Origin: Streptomyces sp. V1I1 | Lineage (GTDB): Bacteria > Actinomycetota > Actinomycetes > Streptomycetales > Streptomycetaceae | Assembly: GCF_030817355.1 (NCBI RefSeq) | Contig: NZ_JAUSZH010000001.1 | Span: 4,811,501 to 4,875,500, forward strand | Length of the DNA: 64,000 nucleotides | Direction: 5' to 3' | In this document: one piece after another, positions 10,955 to 19,990 of the stretch | Numbering within the stretch: the first letter of the stretch is position 1 | Layout of the letters: each line of letters begins with the position of its first letter | Position numbers and translations under genes: made by a program | The notes under the pieces: generated by a model | Seen by the model: only the letters and a program-made list of their open reading frames with translations | What the model was told of the DNA's origin: nothing | Databases searched by the model: none

Positions 10955-12763
10955 ATGACACAGCCGCCGAACCAGCCGCCGAACCAGCCGCCGCAGCCGC
11001 CGAACCAGCCCCCGCAGGGAGGCTTCGGAGCTCCGCAGGACTCGCCGTACGGAGCCCCTCAGCCGCCCGCGCAGCCGCCGCAGATGCCGCCCGCCCCGCA
11101 GGGGCCGCCGCCCGCGGCTCCCCCCGGGGCACCCGGCTACGGCTATCCGCAGACGCCGCCCGGACAGCCCGCTTACGGCTACCCGCAGCAGGCCCCGGGC
11201 CAGCCGGGTCCGTACAACCAGCAGCCCGGCCCGTACAACCAGCAGCCGGGTCCCTACTCCGGCTACCCGACGCAGCCGCAGTACCCGGGCGCGCCCGTCC
11301 CGCCCGGCGGCAGCGGCGGCGGCAACTTCTTCACGAGCAAGCCCGGCATCATCATCGCCGCGGCTGTGGCCGGACTGCTGGTGATCGGCGGCGGCACCTG
11401 GTTCGCGCTCAGCGGCGGTGACGACAAGAAGAACGACAAGAACGTCAGCAAGAGCGACGACCCCAAGCCCTCCGGCTCGGAGTCCGTCGACCAGGGGGAT
11501 GGCAGCGGCGACGGCCGCGAGGCCAACGACGACCTGAACGCCGGGCGCAAGCCGGGCGAGGCGAAGGTCATGTTCCTCACGAAGAACGACGTCGACCTGC
11601 CGCGCAACGGCGCCGAGGTGTTCGGCCCGTGGGTGGTCGGCGACACCGTCGTCAAGGGCATGTACAAGGAGGTCGTCGGCTACTCGGCGACCGACGGCAA
11701 GAAGAAGTGGACCCTGCCGCTCGGCACCGAGATCTGCTCCGCGCCGAGCCAGACCACGGTCGACGGCAAGATTGTCGTGGGTATCAAGGACGGCCTCACC
11801 GAGAAGTCCAAGTGCCTCGATCTGCAGATGATCGACCTCAAGACCGGCAAGGCGGGCTGGAAGAAGCCGATACCGAAGGCCAGCGGGGCCTTCAGCTCGC
11901 TCTCCGACTTCACCCTGTCGATCAGTGGCAACACCCTTGCTGCGGGAGGCACCGGCAACTCATACGGCTTCTCGATCGCCGACGGCCGGCAGCTCTTCAA
12001 GGGACCCACCGAGGGCTGCAAGCCGTTCGCCTTCGCCGGCGGCCCCAAGCTGCTCGCCGCCGCCAGCTGCCCGACGTCGGACTACAACAAGCCCAAGCAC
12101 CAGCTGTCGGAGGTCGATCCCACCACTGGCAAGGCCAAGTGGACGTACGACGCCCCCGTCGGCTGGGAGATCGACAAGGTCTACTCCGCCAGCCCGCTCG
12201 TCGTCTCCCTGACGCAGCGTGAGCCGAAGAAGTGGTCGATCGTCGCGCTCAAGGACAACGGCACGCTGCGCTCGCAGATCGACGGCGGCAAGGACAAGTT
12301 CCAGCCGCGCTGCGGCGGCGCGTTCGTGGTCTTCGGCCAGAACCTCGAGGGCTGCACCGGTGTCGCCGCCGACGCCACGAACTTCTACATGGCGACCGAG
12401 ACCGCGTACGGCACCGCCAACGAGGTCGTCGCCTTCAACCTCAACACCGGCAAGGCCGCCTGGCGTTCGTCCGCCGAAGGCAAACGCCAGATGACGCCGC
12501 TGCGAACGGAGGCCGGGAACGTTCTCGTCTACATGAACGCGTCGTACGACGCGGGCGGTGCGGTCGCCACGATCGCGCCGACGGGTGGCGCGCCGAAGGT
12601 GCTGTTGCAGCACCCGGCCTCGACCGCCCAGATCGAGAGCTCCTTCTACTCCCCGAAGCTGGTGTACTCGGACGGCCGGTTCTTCATCGCCAGCGGCCGG
12701 GTCAGCGCCGGCAACGACGCGGAGGAGAAGGAGACGAAGACCATGATGGCCTTCGGCAAGTGA
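10955..12763 (+). CDS. Membrane-anchored PQQ-like beta-propeller protein (copy 2 of 3)
   Basis: The protein has 602 residues from ATG 10955, with GAGGTAACCACTCC as ribosome-binding site. The Pro-rich N-terminal tail is longer than in copy 1 (about 1-127; PYNQQPG and YGYPQ repeats). It leads to a helix at about 129-152 (IIIAAAVAGLLVIGGGTWFAL), nearly identical to copy 1. The propeller repeats again read MIDLKTGKAGWK, VDPTTGKAKWTYDAP and AFNLNTGKAAWR. High identity to copy 1, including the AEEKETKTMMAFGK ending, marks a recent duplication. The 78-bp gap and conserved spacer suggest one transcript. Confidence 0.85.
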   Translation: MTQPPNQPPNQPPQPPNQPPQGGFGAPQDSPYGAPQPPAQPPQMPPAPQGPPPAAPPGAPGYGYPQTPPGQPAYGYPQQAPGQPGPYNQQPGPYNQQPGPYSGYPTQPQYPGAPVPPGGSGGGNFFTSKPGIIIAAAVAGLLVIGGGTWFALSGGDDKKNDKNVSKSDDPKPSGSESVDQGDGSGDGREANDDLNAGRKPGEAKVMFLTKNDVDLPRNGAEVFGPWVVGDTVVKGMYKEVVGYSATDGKKKWTLPLGTEICSAPSQTTVDGKIVVGIKDGLTEKSKCLDLQMIDLKTGKAGWKKPIPKASGAFSSLSDFTLSISGNTLAAGGTGNSYGFSIADGRQLFKGPTEGCKPFAFAGGPKLLAAASCPTSDYNKPKHQLSEVDPTTGKAKWTYDAPVGWEIDKVYSASPLVVSLTQREPKKWSIVALKDNGTLRSQIDGGKDKFQPRCGGAFVVFGQNLEGCTGVAADATNFYMATETAYGTANEVVAFNLNTGKAAWRSSAEGKRQMTPLRTEAGNVLVYMNASYDAGGAVATIAPTGGAPKVLLQHPASTAQIESSFYSPKLVYSDGRFFIASGRVSAGNDAEEKETKTMMAFGK

Positions 12764-12824
12764 CGCGTCCTGAGCCTTCCGACCCACTTCCTTTCTCCAC
12801 GCATCCTTTCGAGGTAAGCACGCC

Positions 12825-14684
12825 ATGACGCAGCCGCCACCGCCGCCGAACCAGCCCCCGCAGGGAGGGTTCGGGTCACCCCAGGACCCTCCCCCTGGCT
12901 TCGCCGGGGGGGCCCCCACGCCAGGCTTCGGAGCCCCCACGCCTCCGCCCCCGCAGAACCCTTCGTACGGCTATCCGCAGACGCCGCCGCCCGCTCAGCC
13001 GCCGCAGGGCCCGCCGCCGGGACAGCCCGCTTACGGCTACCCGCAGGCACCCGGTCAGGCACCGGCTCAGCCGCCGGGCCAGGCGCCCGGTCAGCCCCCC
13101 AACTACGGCTACCCGCAGGGTCCGCCGCCTGCCCAGCCGGGCTACGGCTACCCGACCCAGCCCATGCAGCCGCAGTACATGCCGCCCCAGCCCGGCGGCC
13201 CCGGCAGCGGCGGCGGCAAGAAGCTCAGCACGCAGATGCAGATCATCATCGCGGCGTCCCTCGCCGTGGTGCTGATCGTCGGCGGCGGCATCTGGTACGC
13301 CTCCTCCAACGACGGGGGCGGCGGCAAGAAGGACGAGAGCAAGAACAGCTCGGCCGGGCCCGCGGGCTCCACCGGCGGCGACAGCGGCGGCAAGGCCGCC
13401 GACGGCCCCGGCAAGGAGAAGGCGCCCGCGAACGTCAACTCCAAGGTGGCCTTCCAGCTGCCGGAGCCCGCGCGCACCGACATCACCAGCGTCAAGGGCT
13501 CCTGGGTCACCGACAAGGCCTACGTCAAGCCCGGCGTGAACTCCCTCGTCGGCTACGACGCGGCCAAGGGCACCCCGCTGTGGACCCTCGCGCTGCCGGG
13601 CCAGATCTGCGCGGCGTCCCGCCATGTGTCCGAGGACAACAAGGCCGCGATCGTCTTCGAGGCCACCAAGCGGGTCCCGCCGAAGAACTACCAGCCGTGC
13701 ACCGAGGTCGGCGTCGTCGACCTCAGCGCCGGCAAGCTGCTGTGGAGCAAGTCCGTCAAGGGCACGTCCCGGGGCGACGAGAAGATCAGGTTCAGCGAGG
13801 TCACCCAGAGCGGCACCACGGTCGCCGCGGGCGGCACCGACGGCGGCGCGGCCTTCGACCTCACCAGCGGCGCCGTCCGCTGGAAGCCCACGGCCAACGC
13901 CGAGGGCTGCTACGACATGGGGTACGGCGGCGGCCCGGCGCTCGTCGCGGTCCGCAAGTGCGGTTCGTACGACAGCCCGCAGGTCATCATCCAGGGCCTG
14001 AACCCGGACAACGGCACCCCGGCGTTCTCGTACAAGATGCCTGCCGGCGTGGAGTACGCGAGCGTCCTCTCCAGCAAGCCGCTGGTCGTCGCCGCAGACG
14101 TCGGCGACACGGGCTCGGGCGGCATCTCGGACTTCTTCTCGCTCGACGACAAGAGCGGGACGCTGCGCGCCAAGATCCCGGCCACGGGCGACAAGTACCA
14201 GGCGCGGTGCGGCTCCACCGAGGTCGAGAACTGCCAGAAGGCCGTCGTCGGCAACGGCCGGCTGTATCTGCCGACCTCGGACCACGAAGGCACCGGGGAG
14301 TACGGCGACACCAACGAGATCGTCTCCTTCGACCTCGCCACCGGAAAGCCGACCAGCGACCGGGCGGACGCGGGCGACCGGTACACGATGTTCCCCGTGC
14401 GCATGGACGGCGGCAACCTCATCGCGTACAAGTGGCCTCCCTACGACAAGGGCGGCCAGGTCGTCAGCATCGACGGCAGCACCTTCAAGCAGACGGTCCT
14501 GATGGAGAATCCGGCGGACAAGGCGGTACGGGAAGCGGAGACCAGCTTCTCCTCGGACTACGCCGAGTACCGCTATGCCAATGGGCGGCTGTACGTCGGG
14601 GCGGTTCTGATGAGCAAGCCGTCGTCTTCCTCGTCGTCCTTCGGGAAGAAGTACCTGGCTGTCGCCTTCAGTACGGCCGACTGA
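12825..14684 (+). CDS. Membrane-anchored PQQ-like beta-propeller protein (copy 3 of 3, divergent)
   Basis: The protein has 619 residues from ATG 12825, with GAGGTAAGCACGCC upstream, almost the same leader as copy 2. The Pro-rich tail (about 1-135; YGYPQ repeats) includes an inserted palindromic element at 12888-12920. The helix is at about 137-159 (IIIAASLAVVLIVGGGIWYA). The outside domain has repeats such as VVDLSAGKLLWSKSV and SFDLATGKP and a Ser-rich end. It is more diverged from copies 1 and 2 and lacks their MAFGK tail. A perfect 17-bp hairpin follows, probably ending the three-gene unit. Confidence 0.85.
   Translation: MTQPPPPPNQPPQGGFGSPQDPPPGFAGGAPTPGFGAPTPPPPQNPSYGYPQTPPPAQPPQGPPPGQPAYGYPQAPGQAPAQPPGQAPGQPPNYGYPQGPPPAQPGYGYPTQPMQPQYMPPQPGGPGSGGGKKLSTQMQIIIAASLAVVLIVGGGIWYASSNDGGGGKKDESKNSSAGPAGSTGGDSGGKAADGPGKEKAPANVNSKVAFQLPEPARTDITSVKGSWVTDKAYVKPGVNSLVGYDAAKGTPLWTLALPGQICAASRHVSEDNKAAIVFEATKRVPPKNYQPCTEVGVVDLSAGKLLWSKSVKGTSRGDEKIRFSEVTQSGTTVAAGGTDGGAAFDLTSGAVRWKPTANAEGCYDMGYGGGPALVAVRKCGSYDSPQVIIQGLNPDNGTPAFSYKMPAGVEYASVLSSKPLVVAADVGDTGSGGISDFFSLDDKSGTLRAKIPATGDKYQARCGSTEVENCQKAVVGNGRLYLPTSDHEGTGEYGDTNEIVSFDLATGKPTSDRADAGDRYTMFPVRMDGGNLIAYKWPPYDKGGQVVSIDGSTFKQTVLMENPADKAVREAETSFSSDYAEYRYANGRLYVGAVLMSKPSSSSSSFGKKYLAVAFSTAD
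12888..12920. repeat. Palindromic mini-element (inverted orientation) in propeller gene 3
   Basis: CCCTCCCCCTGGC-TTC-GCCGGGGGGG-CCCCC is the reverse complement of the GGGGGxACCTCCC-type element found in tatD. It is in frame and encodes Pro/Gly residues in the disordered tail. Confidence 0.55.
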
Positions 14685-14703
14685 TTTCCGGACAAGTGGG
14701 CAG

Positions 14704-14741
14704 GTGGCCCGGCACATCGGTTTTCCGATGTGCCGGGCCAC
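14704..14741 (+). terminator. Strong hairpin terminator after the propeller genes
   Basis: A 17-bp arm beginning GTGGCCCGGCACATCGG (14704-14720) pairs perfectly with 14725-14741 around a TTTT loop. It lies 20 bp past the stop codon. Confidence 0.85.
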
Positions 14742-14882
14742 GGCCATAAGTAGCCCTGTTTGGAGAAGAATTCGGCACTCTGGGGGGCTTTTGCCGAGTT
14801 AGGGGAGCGCGATGTCGAACAAGCGTGTAGCTTGCCGGGGCAGGAGGGCCGGGGGGCCAGCTCCAAGGGGGAGGGTTGCTCG

Positions 14883-15578
14883 ATGGGCGTGCGGCTCATG
14901 GTGCTCGATGATCACCGACTGCTCGCCGAGGCACTCGCCTCGGCCTTGAAGCTGCGTGGGCACCGGGTGCTCGCGGCGGCGGCCCCCGCGGCCGGCGCCG
15001 CCGACCTGGTGGTCAGCAGGGCGCCCGAGGTGTGCCTGCTGGGCACCGCGACGCCCGCGGAGCCGGGCGCGTTCGACCCCATCGTCAAGATCAAGCGGGA
15101 GCGTCCGCAGGTGGCCGTGGTGGTGCTCGGTCCGGTGCCGAGTCCGCGCGGAATCGCCGCGGCCTTCGCGGCCGGCGCCTCCGGTTACGTACGCCACGAC
15201 GAGCGCATCGAGGGCGTCGAGCGCGCCATGGTCAAGGCCCGGGCGGGCGAGGCGGTGGTGGCGCCGCAGCTGCTTCAGGGCGCGTTCGCGGAGCTGCTCA
15301 ACCCGGTCGCGCAGCCGGACGACGAGGGGCAGCGGCTGCTGCAGCTGCTCACCCCGCGCGAGGTCGAGGTGCTGGTGCGGGTCGCGGAGGGCGAGGACAC
15401 CCGGCTCATCGCGGCCGGCATGGGGATCGCGCCGAGCACGGCCCGTACGCATGTGCAGCGGGTGCTGATGAAGCTGGGGGTCGGCTCCCGCCTTGAGGCG
15501 GCGGCGCTGGCCGCGCGCACCGGGCTGCTCGACCGGGCGGCGATCGTCTCATCGACGTCCGGCCAAGCGGCGGATTAA
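14883..15578 (+). CDS. LuxR-family regulator with a degenerate receiver domain
   Basis: The protein has 231 residues from ATG 14883, with a GGGGGAGGG ribosome-binding site; the frame is open further upstream but without receiver homology. The N-terminus MGVRLMVLDDHRLLAEAL is receiver-like with acidic DD. At the position of the phosphoacceptor Asp, however, the sequence is APEVCLLG, with Gly instead of Asp, and the conserved Lys region is replaced (SGYVRHDE). A LuxR HTH (LTPREVEVLVRVAEGEDTRLIAAGMGIAPSTARTHVQRVL) follows. It therefore probably responds without phosphorylation, through a ligand or partner, as in other atypical receivers. No histidine kinase is adjacent. It lies between the propeller cluster and the gal operon. 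Confidence 0.88.
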   Translation: MGVRLMVLDDHRLLAEALASALKLRGHRVLAAAAPAAGAADLVVSRAPEVCLLGTATPAEPGAFDPIVKIKRERPQVAVVVLGPVPSPRGIAAAFAAGASGYVRHDERIEGVERAMVKARAGEAVVAPQLLQGAFAELLNPVAQPDDEGQRLLQLLTPREVEVLVRVAEGEDTRLIAAGMGIAPSTARTHVQRVLMKLGVGSRLEAAALAARTGLLDRAAIVSSTSGQAAD

Positions 15579-15697
15579 GGGCTGCGCCTCCTCGGGCGTA
15601 GCCATCGGTAGATGAACCCCAGTTCACTCCTGAGAGTTCTGATCTGAACTCTTGTTCGTATCTGCGTGCAAGCGCTCTCTCTGTGTGTCGCCCACCA

Positions 15698-15730
15698 TTG
15701 ACGCCACTGTTGGCTCGTGGTTTGTTATGT
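15698..15730 (+). promoter_or_regulatory. Possible gal operon promoter
   Basis: TTGACG (15698-15703) is a good -35 match, followed by the A/T-rich TTTGTTATGT (15721-15730) as a possible -10 region. This lies 35-65 bp before the galT start. Spacing is 17 bp to TTTGTT. No operator was recognised. Confidence 0.35.
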
Positions 15731-15764
15731 GCGGTTCTGTTTGGTGGGAGTGAGGGGCTCCACG

Positions 15765-16808
15765 GTGAAGAAGACGTCGACCCGGCTTGCCGACGGTCGT
15801 GAGCTGCTCTACTACGACTCCCGCGACGACGCCGTACGGGACGCCGTCGACCGGCGGCCGCTCGAGCCCATCTCCACCACGTCCGAGGTCCGCCGCGACC
15901 CGCTGCTCCGCGACTCGGTCGCCATTGCCTCACACCGCCAGGGACGCACCTACCACCCGCCGGCCGACGAATGCCCGCTCTGCCCGTCCCGGGACGGGCG
16001 CCTCAGCGAGATCCCGGCCGCCGACTACGACGTCGCCGTCTTCGAGAACCGCTTTCCCTCCCTGGCCGGCGACTCCGGCCGCTGCGAGGTCGTCTGCTTC
16101 ACCTCCGACCACGACGCCTCCTTCGCCGACCTCAGCGAGGAGCAGGCCGCGCTGGTGCTGGAGGCCTGGACCGACCGCACCGCCGAGCTCGCCGAACTCC
16201 CGCAGGTGGAGCAGGTCTTCTGCTTCGAGAACCGGGGCGCGGAGATCGGCGTGACGCTCGGGCACCCGCACGGCCAGATCTACGCGTACCCCTTCGTCAC
16301 GCCGCGCACCGCGCTGATGCTGCGCTCGGCCGCCGAGCACCGGGCGAGGACCGGCCGCAATCTCTTCGACGACATCGTCGAACGGGAGCGCGCCGAGCGC
16401 GCACGGGTGGTACTGGAGGGTGAACACTGGGTGGCCTTCGTGCCGTACGCCGCGCACTGGCCGTACGAGGTGCACCTCTACCCGCGGCGGCGCGTGCCGG
16501 ACCTCCGGGCGCTGGAAGACGCGGCGCGCACAGAGTTCCCACAGATCTATCTGGAACTGTTGAGGCGCTTCGACCGGATCTTCGGGGAGGCCGAGCCGCC
16601 GACGCCGTACATCGCGGCCTGGCACCAGGCGCCCTTCGGCGAGGTCGACCGGAATGATTTCGGGCTGCATCTCGAGCTTTTCACCATCCGCCGGACTTCC
16701 GGCAAGCTGAAGTTCCTCGCGGGTTCCGAGTCCGGTATGAGCGTGTTCATCAATGACGTGCCGCCGGAAACCGCGGCCGAGCGACTGCGAGAGGTAGCGA
16801 GCGAGTGA
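15765..16808 (+). CDS. galT: Galactose-1-phosphate uridylyltransferase GalT
   Basis: The protein has 347 residues from GTG 15765, chosen because GTGAGGGG lies just upstream and the frame before it has no family similarity. GalT exchanges UMP between UDP-glucose and galactose-1-phosphate in the Leloir pathway. The active-site motif [12 protein letters not shown], with the nucleophilic second His, is present, as are zinc-type cysteines in ECPLCPS. The GalT C-terminal domain has WHQAPFG and [10 protein letters not shown]. The stop overlaps the galE start by 4 bp. First gene of galT-galE-galK. Confidence 0.95.
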   Translation: MKKTSTRLADGRELLYYDSRDDAVRDAVDRRPLEPISTTSEVRRDPLLRDSVAIASHRQGRTYHPPADECPLCPSRDGRLSEIPAADYDVAVFENRFPSLAGDSGRCEVVCFTSDHDASFADLSEEQAALVLEAWTDRTAELAELPQVEQVFCFENRGAEIGVTLGHPHGQIYAYPFVTPRTALMLRSAAEHRARTGRNLFDDIVERERAERARVVLEGEHWVAFVPYAAHWPYEVHLYPRRRVPDLRALEDAARTEFPQIYLELLRRFDRIFGEAEPPTPYIAAWHQAPFGEVDRNDFGLHLELFTIRRTSGKLKFLAGSESGMSVFINDVPPETAAERLREVASE

Positions 16809-17771
16809 GCAAGTACTTGGTGACGGGCGGGGCCGGATACGTCGGCAGTGTGGTGGCGCAGCACCTGCTGGAGGCGGGGCACGAGGTGACCGTCCTCGAC
16901 AACCTCTCCACCGGCTTCAGGGAGGGCGTGCCCGCGGGCGCGGCCTTCGTCGAGGGCGACATCCGCGACGCCACCAAGTGGCTCGACGCCTCGTACGACG
17001 CGGTACTGCACTTTGCGGCCTTCTCGCAGGTCGGCGAGTCCGTCGTGCACCCCGAGAAGTACTGGGCGAACAACGTCGGCGGAACGATGGAGCTGCTCGC
17101 GGCGATGCGCGCCGCGGGGGTGCGCAAGCTGGTCTTCTCCTCCACCGCGGCGACGTACGGAGAGCCGGTCAGGGCCCCGATCACCGAGACCGACCCGACC
17201 GCGCCGACCAGCCCGTACGGTGCGTCGAAGCTGGCCGTCGACCACATGATCACGGGTGAGGCGGCAGCGCACGGTCTGGCGGCCGTGTCCCTTCGGTACT
17301 TCAACGTGGCAGGTGCGTACGGCAGTTGCGGTGAGCGCCACGATCCCGAGTCGCATCTCATCCCGCTGGTGCTTCAGGTGGCGCTCGGCAGGCGCGAGTC
17401 GATCTCGGTGTTCGGGGACGACTATCCGACGCCGGACGGCACCTGCGTACGCGACTACATCCATGTCGCGGACCTCGCCGAGGCGCATCTGCTGGCGCTG
17501 GGCGCGGCGACGGCGGGGGGAGCATCTGATCTGCAACCTCGGCAACGGAAACGGGTTCTCGGTGCGCGAGGTCATCGAGACCGTACGCGAGGTCACCGGG
17601 CACCCGGTCCCGGAGGTCGTGGCCCCGCGCCGCGGCGGCGACCCGGCGGTGCTGGTCGCCTCCGCGGCCACCGCGCGGGAACGGCTGGGCTGGCGGCCGA
17701 GCCGCGCGGACCTGGCGGGCATCGTGTCGGACGCCTGGGGCTTTGCCCGGGGGAGGGAGAACGTGTCATGA
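16805..17771 (+). pseudogene. galE: UDP-glucose 4-epimerase GalE, frame broken by one extra G
   Basis: GTG 16805 opens a clear GalE: the NAD-binding [10 protein letters not shown], catalytic SPYGASK (Tyr-xxx-Lys) and the substrate-loop segment [10 protein letters not shown]. The frame is lost in the GGGGGG run at 17515-17520. Removing one G restores [20 protein letters not shown] and runs to TGA 17769-17771, giving about 322 residues, the normal length. As given, the galE frame continues into galK, producing an artificial 689-residue galE-galK fusion. GalE interconverts UDP-galactose and UDP-glucose. Since the rest of the gal operon is intact, the lesion may be a homopolymer error. Confidence 0.85.
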
Positions 17772-18874
17772 GCGAAGGCGTCTGGGCGGCACCCGGCAGG
17801 GTGAATCTGATCGGTGAACACACCGATTACAACGACGGTTTCGTGATGCCCTTCGCGCTGTCGCACACCACCGTCGCGACGGCGGCCCGCCGGGACGACG
17901 GCGTACTGCGGCTGCACTCGGCGGACGTCCCGGGCGGCACGGTCGAACTGCGCGTCGACGACCTCGCGCCGGGGCGGGGGCCTGGCGGCTGGACCGACTA
18001 TCCGGCGGGTGTGGTGTGGGCGCTGCGGGACGCGGGCCATGCGGTGGGCGGCGCGGACTTCCACTACGAGTCGACGGTCCCGGCGGGCGCCGGGCTCTCG
18101 TCCTCCGCCGCACTCGAAGTCGTCACGGCCCTGGCCTTGAGCGATCTGTACGAACTGGGCCTGGAGCGAGGTCGGATGGCCCGGCTGTGCCAGCGCGCCG
18201 AGAACGTCTACGTCGGCGCGCCCACCGGGATCATGGACCAGACGGCCTCGGCGTGCTGCACCGCGGGCCACGCGCTGCACCTGGACACCCGGGACCTGTC
18301 GCAGCGCCAGATCCCGTTCGACCTGGCGGCGCTCGGCCTGGAACTCCTGGTGGTCGACACCCGGGTCAAACACGCCCACAGCGAGGGCGAGTACGGCAAA
18401 CGCCGCGCGGGCTGCGAGGCGGGCGCGGCGGCGCTGGGGGTCGCTGCACTACGGGACGTCGCGTACGCGGACCTCGCGGCGGCTCTGTCCCTGCTGGACG
18501 ACCCGGCAGTACGCGCCCTGGTCCGCCACATCGTGACCGAGAACCACCGGGTGCAACGGGTGATCGCCCTTCTGGAGGCGGGCGAGGCCGACGCGATAGG
18601 CCCGATCCTCACCGAGGGCCACGCGTCCCTGCGGGACGACTTCCGCGTCTCCTGCCCGGAGCTGGACCTGGTGGTCGACACGTCCCTGTCGGCGGGCGCG
18701 CTGGGCGCGAGGATGACGGGCGGGGGCTTCGGCGGCTCGGCGATCGTCCTGACGCAGTCGTCGACGTCGACGACGCTGAAGAAGTCGCTCCTGGAGGCGT
18801 TCGCGTCGACGGATTACGAAGAGCCACGAATCTTCCCGGCAACCCCGTCCCCGGGAGCGCGCCGCGTGTCCTGA
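17768..18874 (+). CDS. galK: Galactokinase GalK
   Basis: The protein has 368 residues from ATG 17768, overlapping the corrected galE stop by 4 bp. It is a GHMP kinase that phosphorylates galactose at C1. Signature [23 protein letters not shown] at the N-terminus, ATP loop [37 protein letters not shown], and the C-terminal [15 protein letters not shown] are all present. The C-terminal tail is slightly extended (Ser/Thr-rich). It completes the Leloir operon with galT and galE. Confidence 0.95.
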   Translation: MSEGVWAAPGRVNLIGEHTDYNDGFVMPFALSHTTVATAARRDDGVLRLHSADVPGGTVELRVDDLAPGRGPGGWTDYPAGVVWALRDAGHAVGGADFHYESTVPAGAGLSSSAALEVVTALALSDLYELGLERGRMARLCQRAENVYVGAPTGIMDQTASACCTAGHALHLDTRDLSQRQIPFDLAALGLELLVVDTRVKHAHSEGEYGKRRAGCEAGAAALGVAALRDVAYADLAAALSLLDDPAVRALVRHIVTENHRVQRVIALLEAGEADAIGPILTEGHASLRDDFRVSCPELDLVVDTSLSAGALGARMTGGGFGGSAIVLTQSSTSTTLKKSLLEAFASTDYEEPRIFPATPSPGARRVS

Positions 18875-19293
18875 GGGGAAGTTGCCCACCCACCCGCCCT
18901 TGGAGCGGGGGCCACGGGCCCCCACGCCCCCTGCGGGCAACCGCGGCAGCTTCGCGCCGCGAGGGGCGTCCGTTTGCGGCGGCTCCGCCCCGGGCGGGTG
19001 CGCTTGCCGACTGTGGCGGCTTCGTGCCTGGGGAAGCCATGTGCCGGGTTGCGGCGGCTTGGCGCCTGGGGAAGCCCACGTGCCGGGTTGCGGCTTCGTG
19101 CCGCGGGGTGGGGCACGTCATGTTGCGGCGGTTTCGCGTCGCCAGGCGGCCCGCCTGCCGGGGCGCGTTCGCGCCGCGAAGCCGGCGTCTCGGGGTGTGG
19201 GGGCGTCAGCCCCCCGCCGTCCCCCTGGCCCCTCGGGGGTCTGGGGGCTTGCCCCAGTTCGGGAAGGGGCGGGGAGGGGAGAAAGCCGCCCCC
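18875..19293. other. Intergenic G/C-rich repeat region
   Basis: A tandem repeat with a period of about 39 bp lies at 19012-19100 (shared cores GCCTGGGGAAGCC and GTGCCGGGTTGCGG). The region also holds several GGCTCCGCC / GGCTTCG hairpins and CCCCAGTTCGGGAAG near 19255, a motif shared with the region after ispE. It separates convergent galK and the GNAT gene. Open frames here have no recognisable protein character. Confidence 0.55.
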
Positions 19294-19749
19294 TCAACCA
19301 CCGTCACCCAGCCGCTTCACCAGCAAGAACTCCGTCGCCCCCGGCGGGTACTCCGCCACCTGCCCCACCACCTCATACCCCCGCCCCCGGTAAAACCCCG
19401 GCGCCTGGAAGTCCCACGTCTCCAGCCGCGCATACCCGCACCCCCGTTCCCGCCGCGCCAGCCGCTCCGCCTCCCCCAGCAGACGCTTGCCCAGCCCCGC
19501 GCCCCGGTGCGCCTCCGCCACCCACAGCAGGTCCACGTGGAGCCAGCGCGCCCACGTCAGGGCCGTCAGGCCGCCCGCAAGTTCGCCCGTCCTGTCCTCC
19601 ACCGCCCAGACCTCCAGCGGCACTTCCTCCTCGTGCGGCGTACCCCGCAACCTGCGTATCGCCGGGGACCGTTCCGCGTTGTCGGCCTCCAGCCGTTCAC
19701 CGAGCAGCCTGCGTCGATCTTTGTCGACTTCCGCCTCAATACGAAACAT
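19294..19749 (-). CDS. GNAT family N-acetyltransferase
   Basis: The protein has 151 residues from ATG at 19749; upstream codons add nine residues without support. The GNAT core is clear: a beta-strand GLTALTWARWLHVDLLWV, then the acetyl-CoA-binding AEAHRGAGLGKRLLGEAE (motif A, R/Q-x-x-G-x-G), then LETWDFQAPGFYRGRGYEVVG. It transfers an acetyl group to an amine, small molecule or protein; the substrate is unknown. It is divergent from the downstream LuxR gene. Confidence 0.9.
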   Translation of the reverse strand: MFRIEAEVDKDRRRLLGERLEADNAERSPAIRRLRGTPHEEEVPLEVWAVEDRTGELAGGLTALTWARWLHVDLLWVAEAHRGAGLGKRLLGEAERLARRERGCGYARLETWDFQAPGFYRGRGYEVVGQVAEYPPGATEFLLVKRLGDGG

Positions 19750-19990
19750 GTGGCACACCCTAAACACCCTGGCCAATCAGTTCTGCAAATAGCCTTCCGC
19801 TCCAGCCACCCAGCCGTAGTCTGATGCTCAGCACCGGTGGGGGCCGGTGTCGATCAGGGGGCGAGACAGTCGGGTACGACGCCCGGGGCGGGGTATCAGT
19901 CACAGCACGGCGGCCGAGCGACCGCTGTACTACCCCATTTCTCCGGGCGCCGTACCCGCGCCGGTCTCTCCTCCGACACTGGGGGTGTCT

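Noticed and set aside
16805..18874. A 689-residue GalE-GalK fusion protein
   Set aside because: The stretch after residue 235 ([18 protein letters not shown]...) is out-of-frame sequence; one base change restores separate GalE and GalK with the normal overlap.
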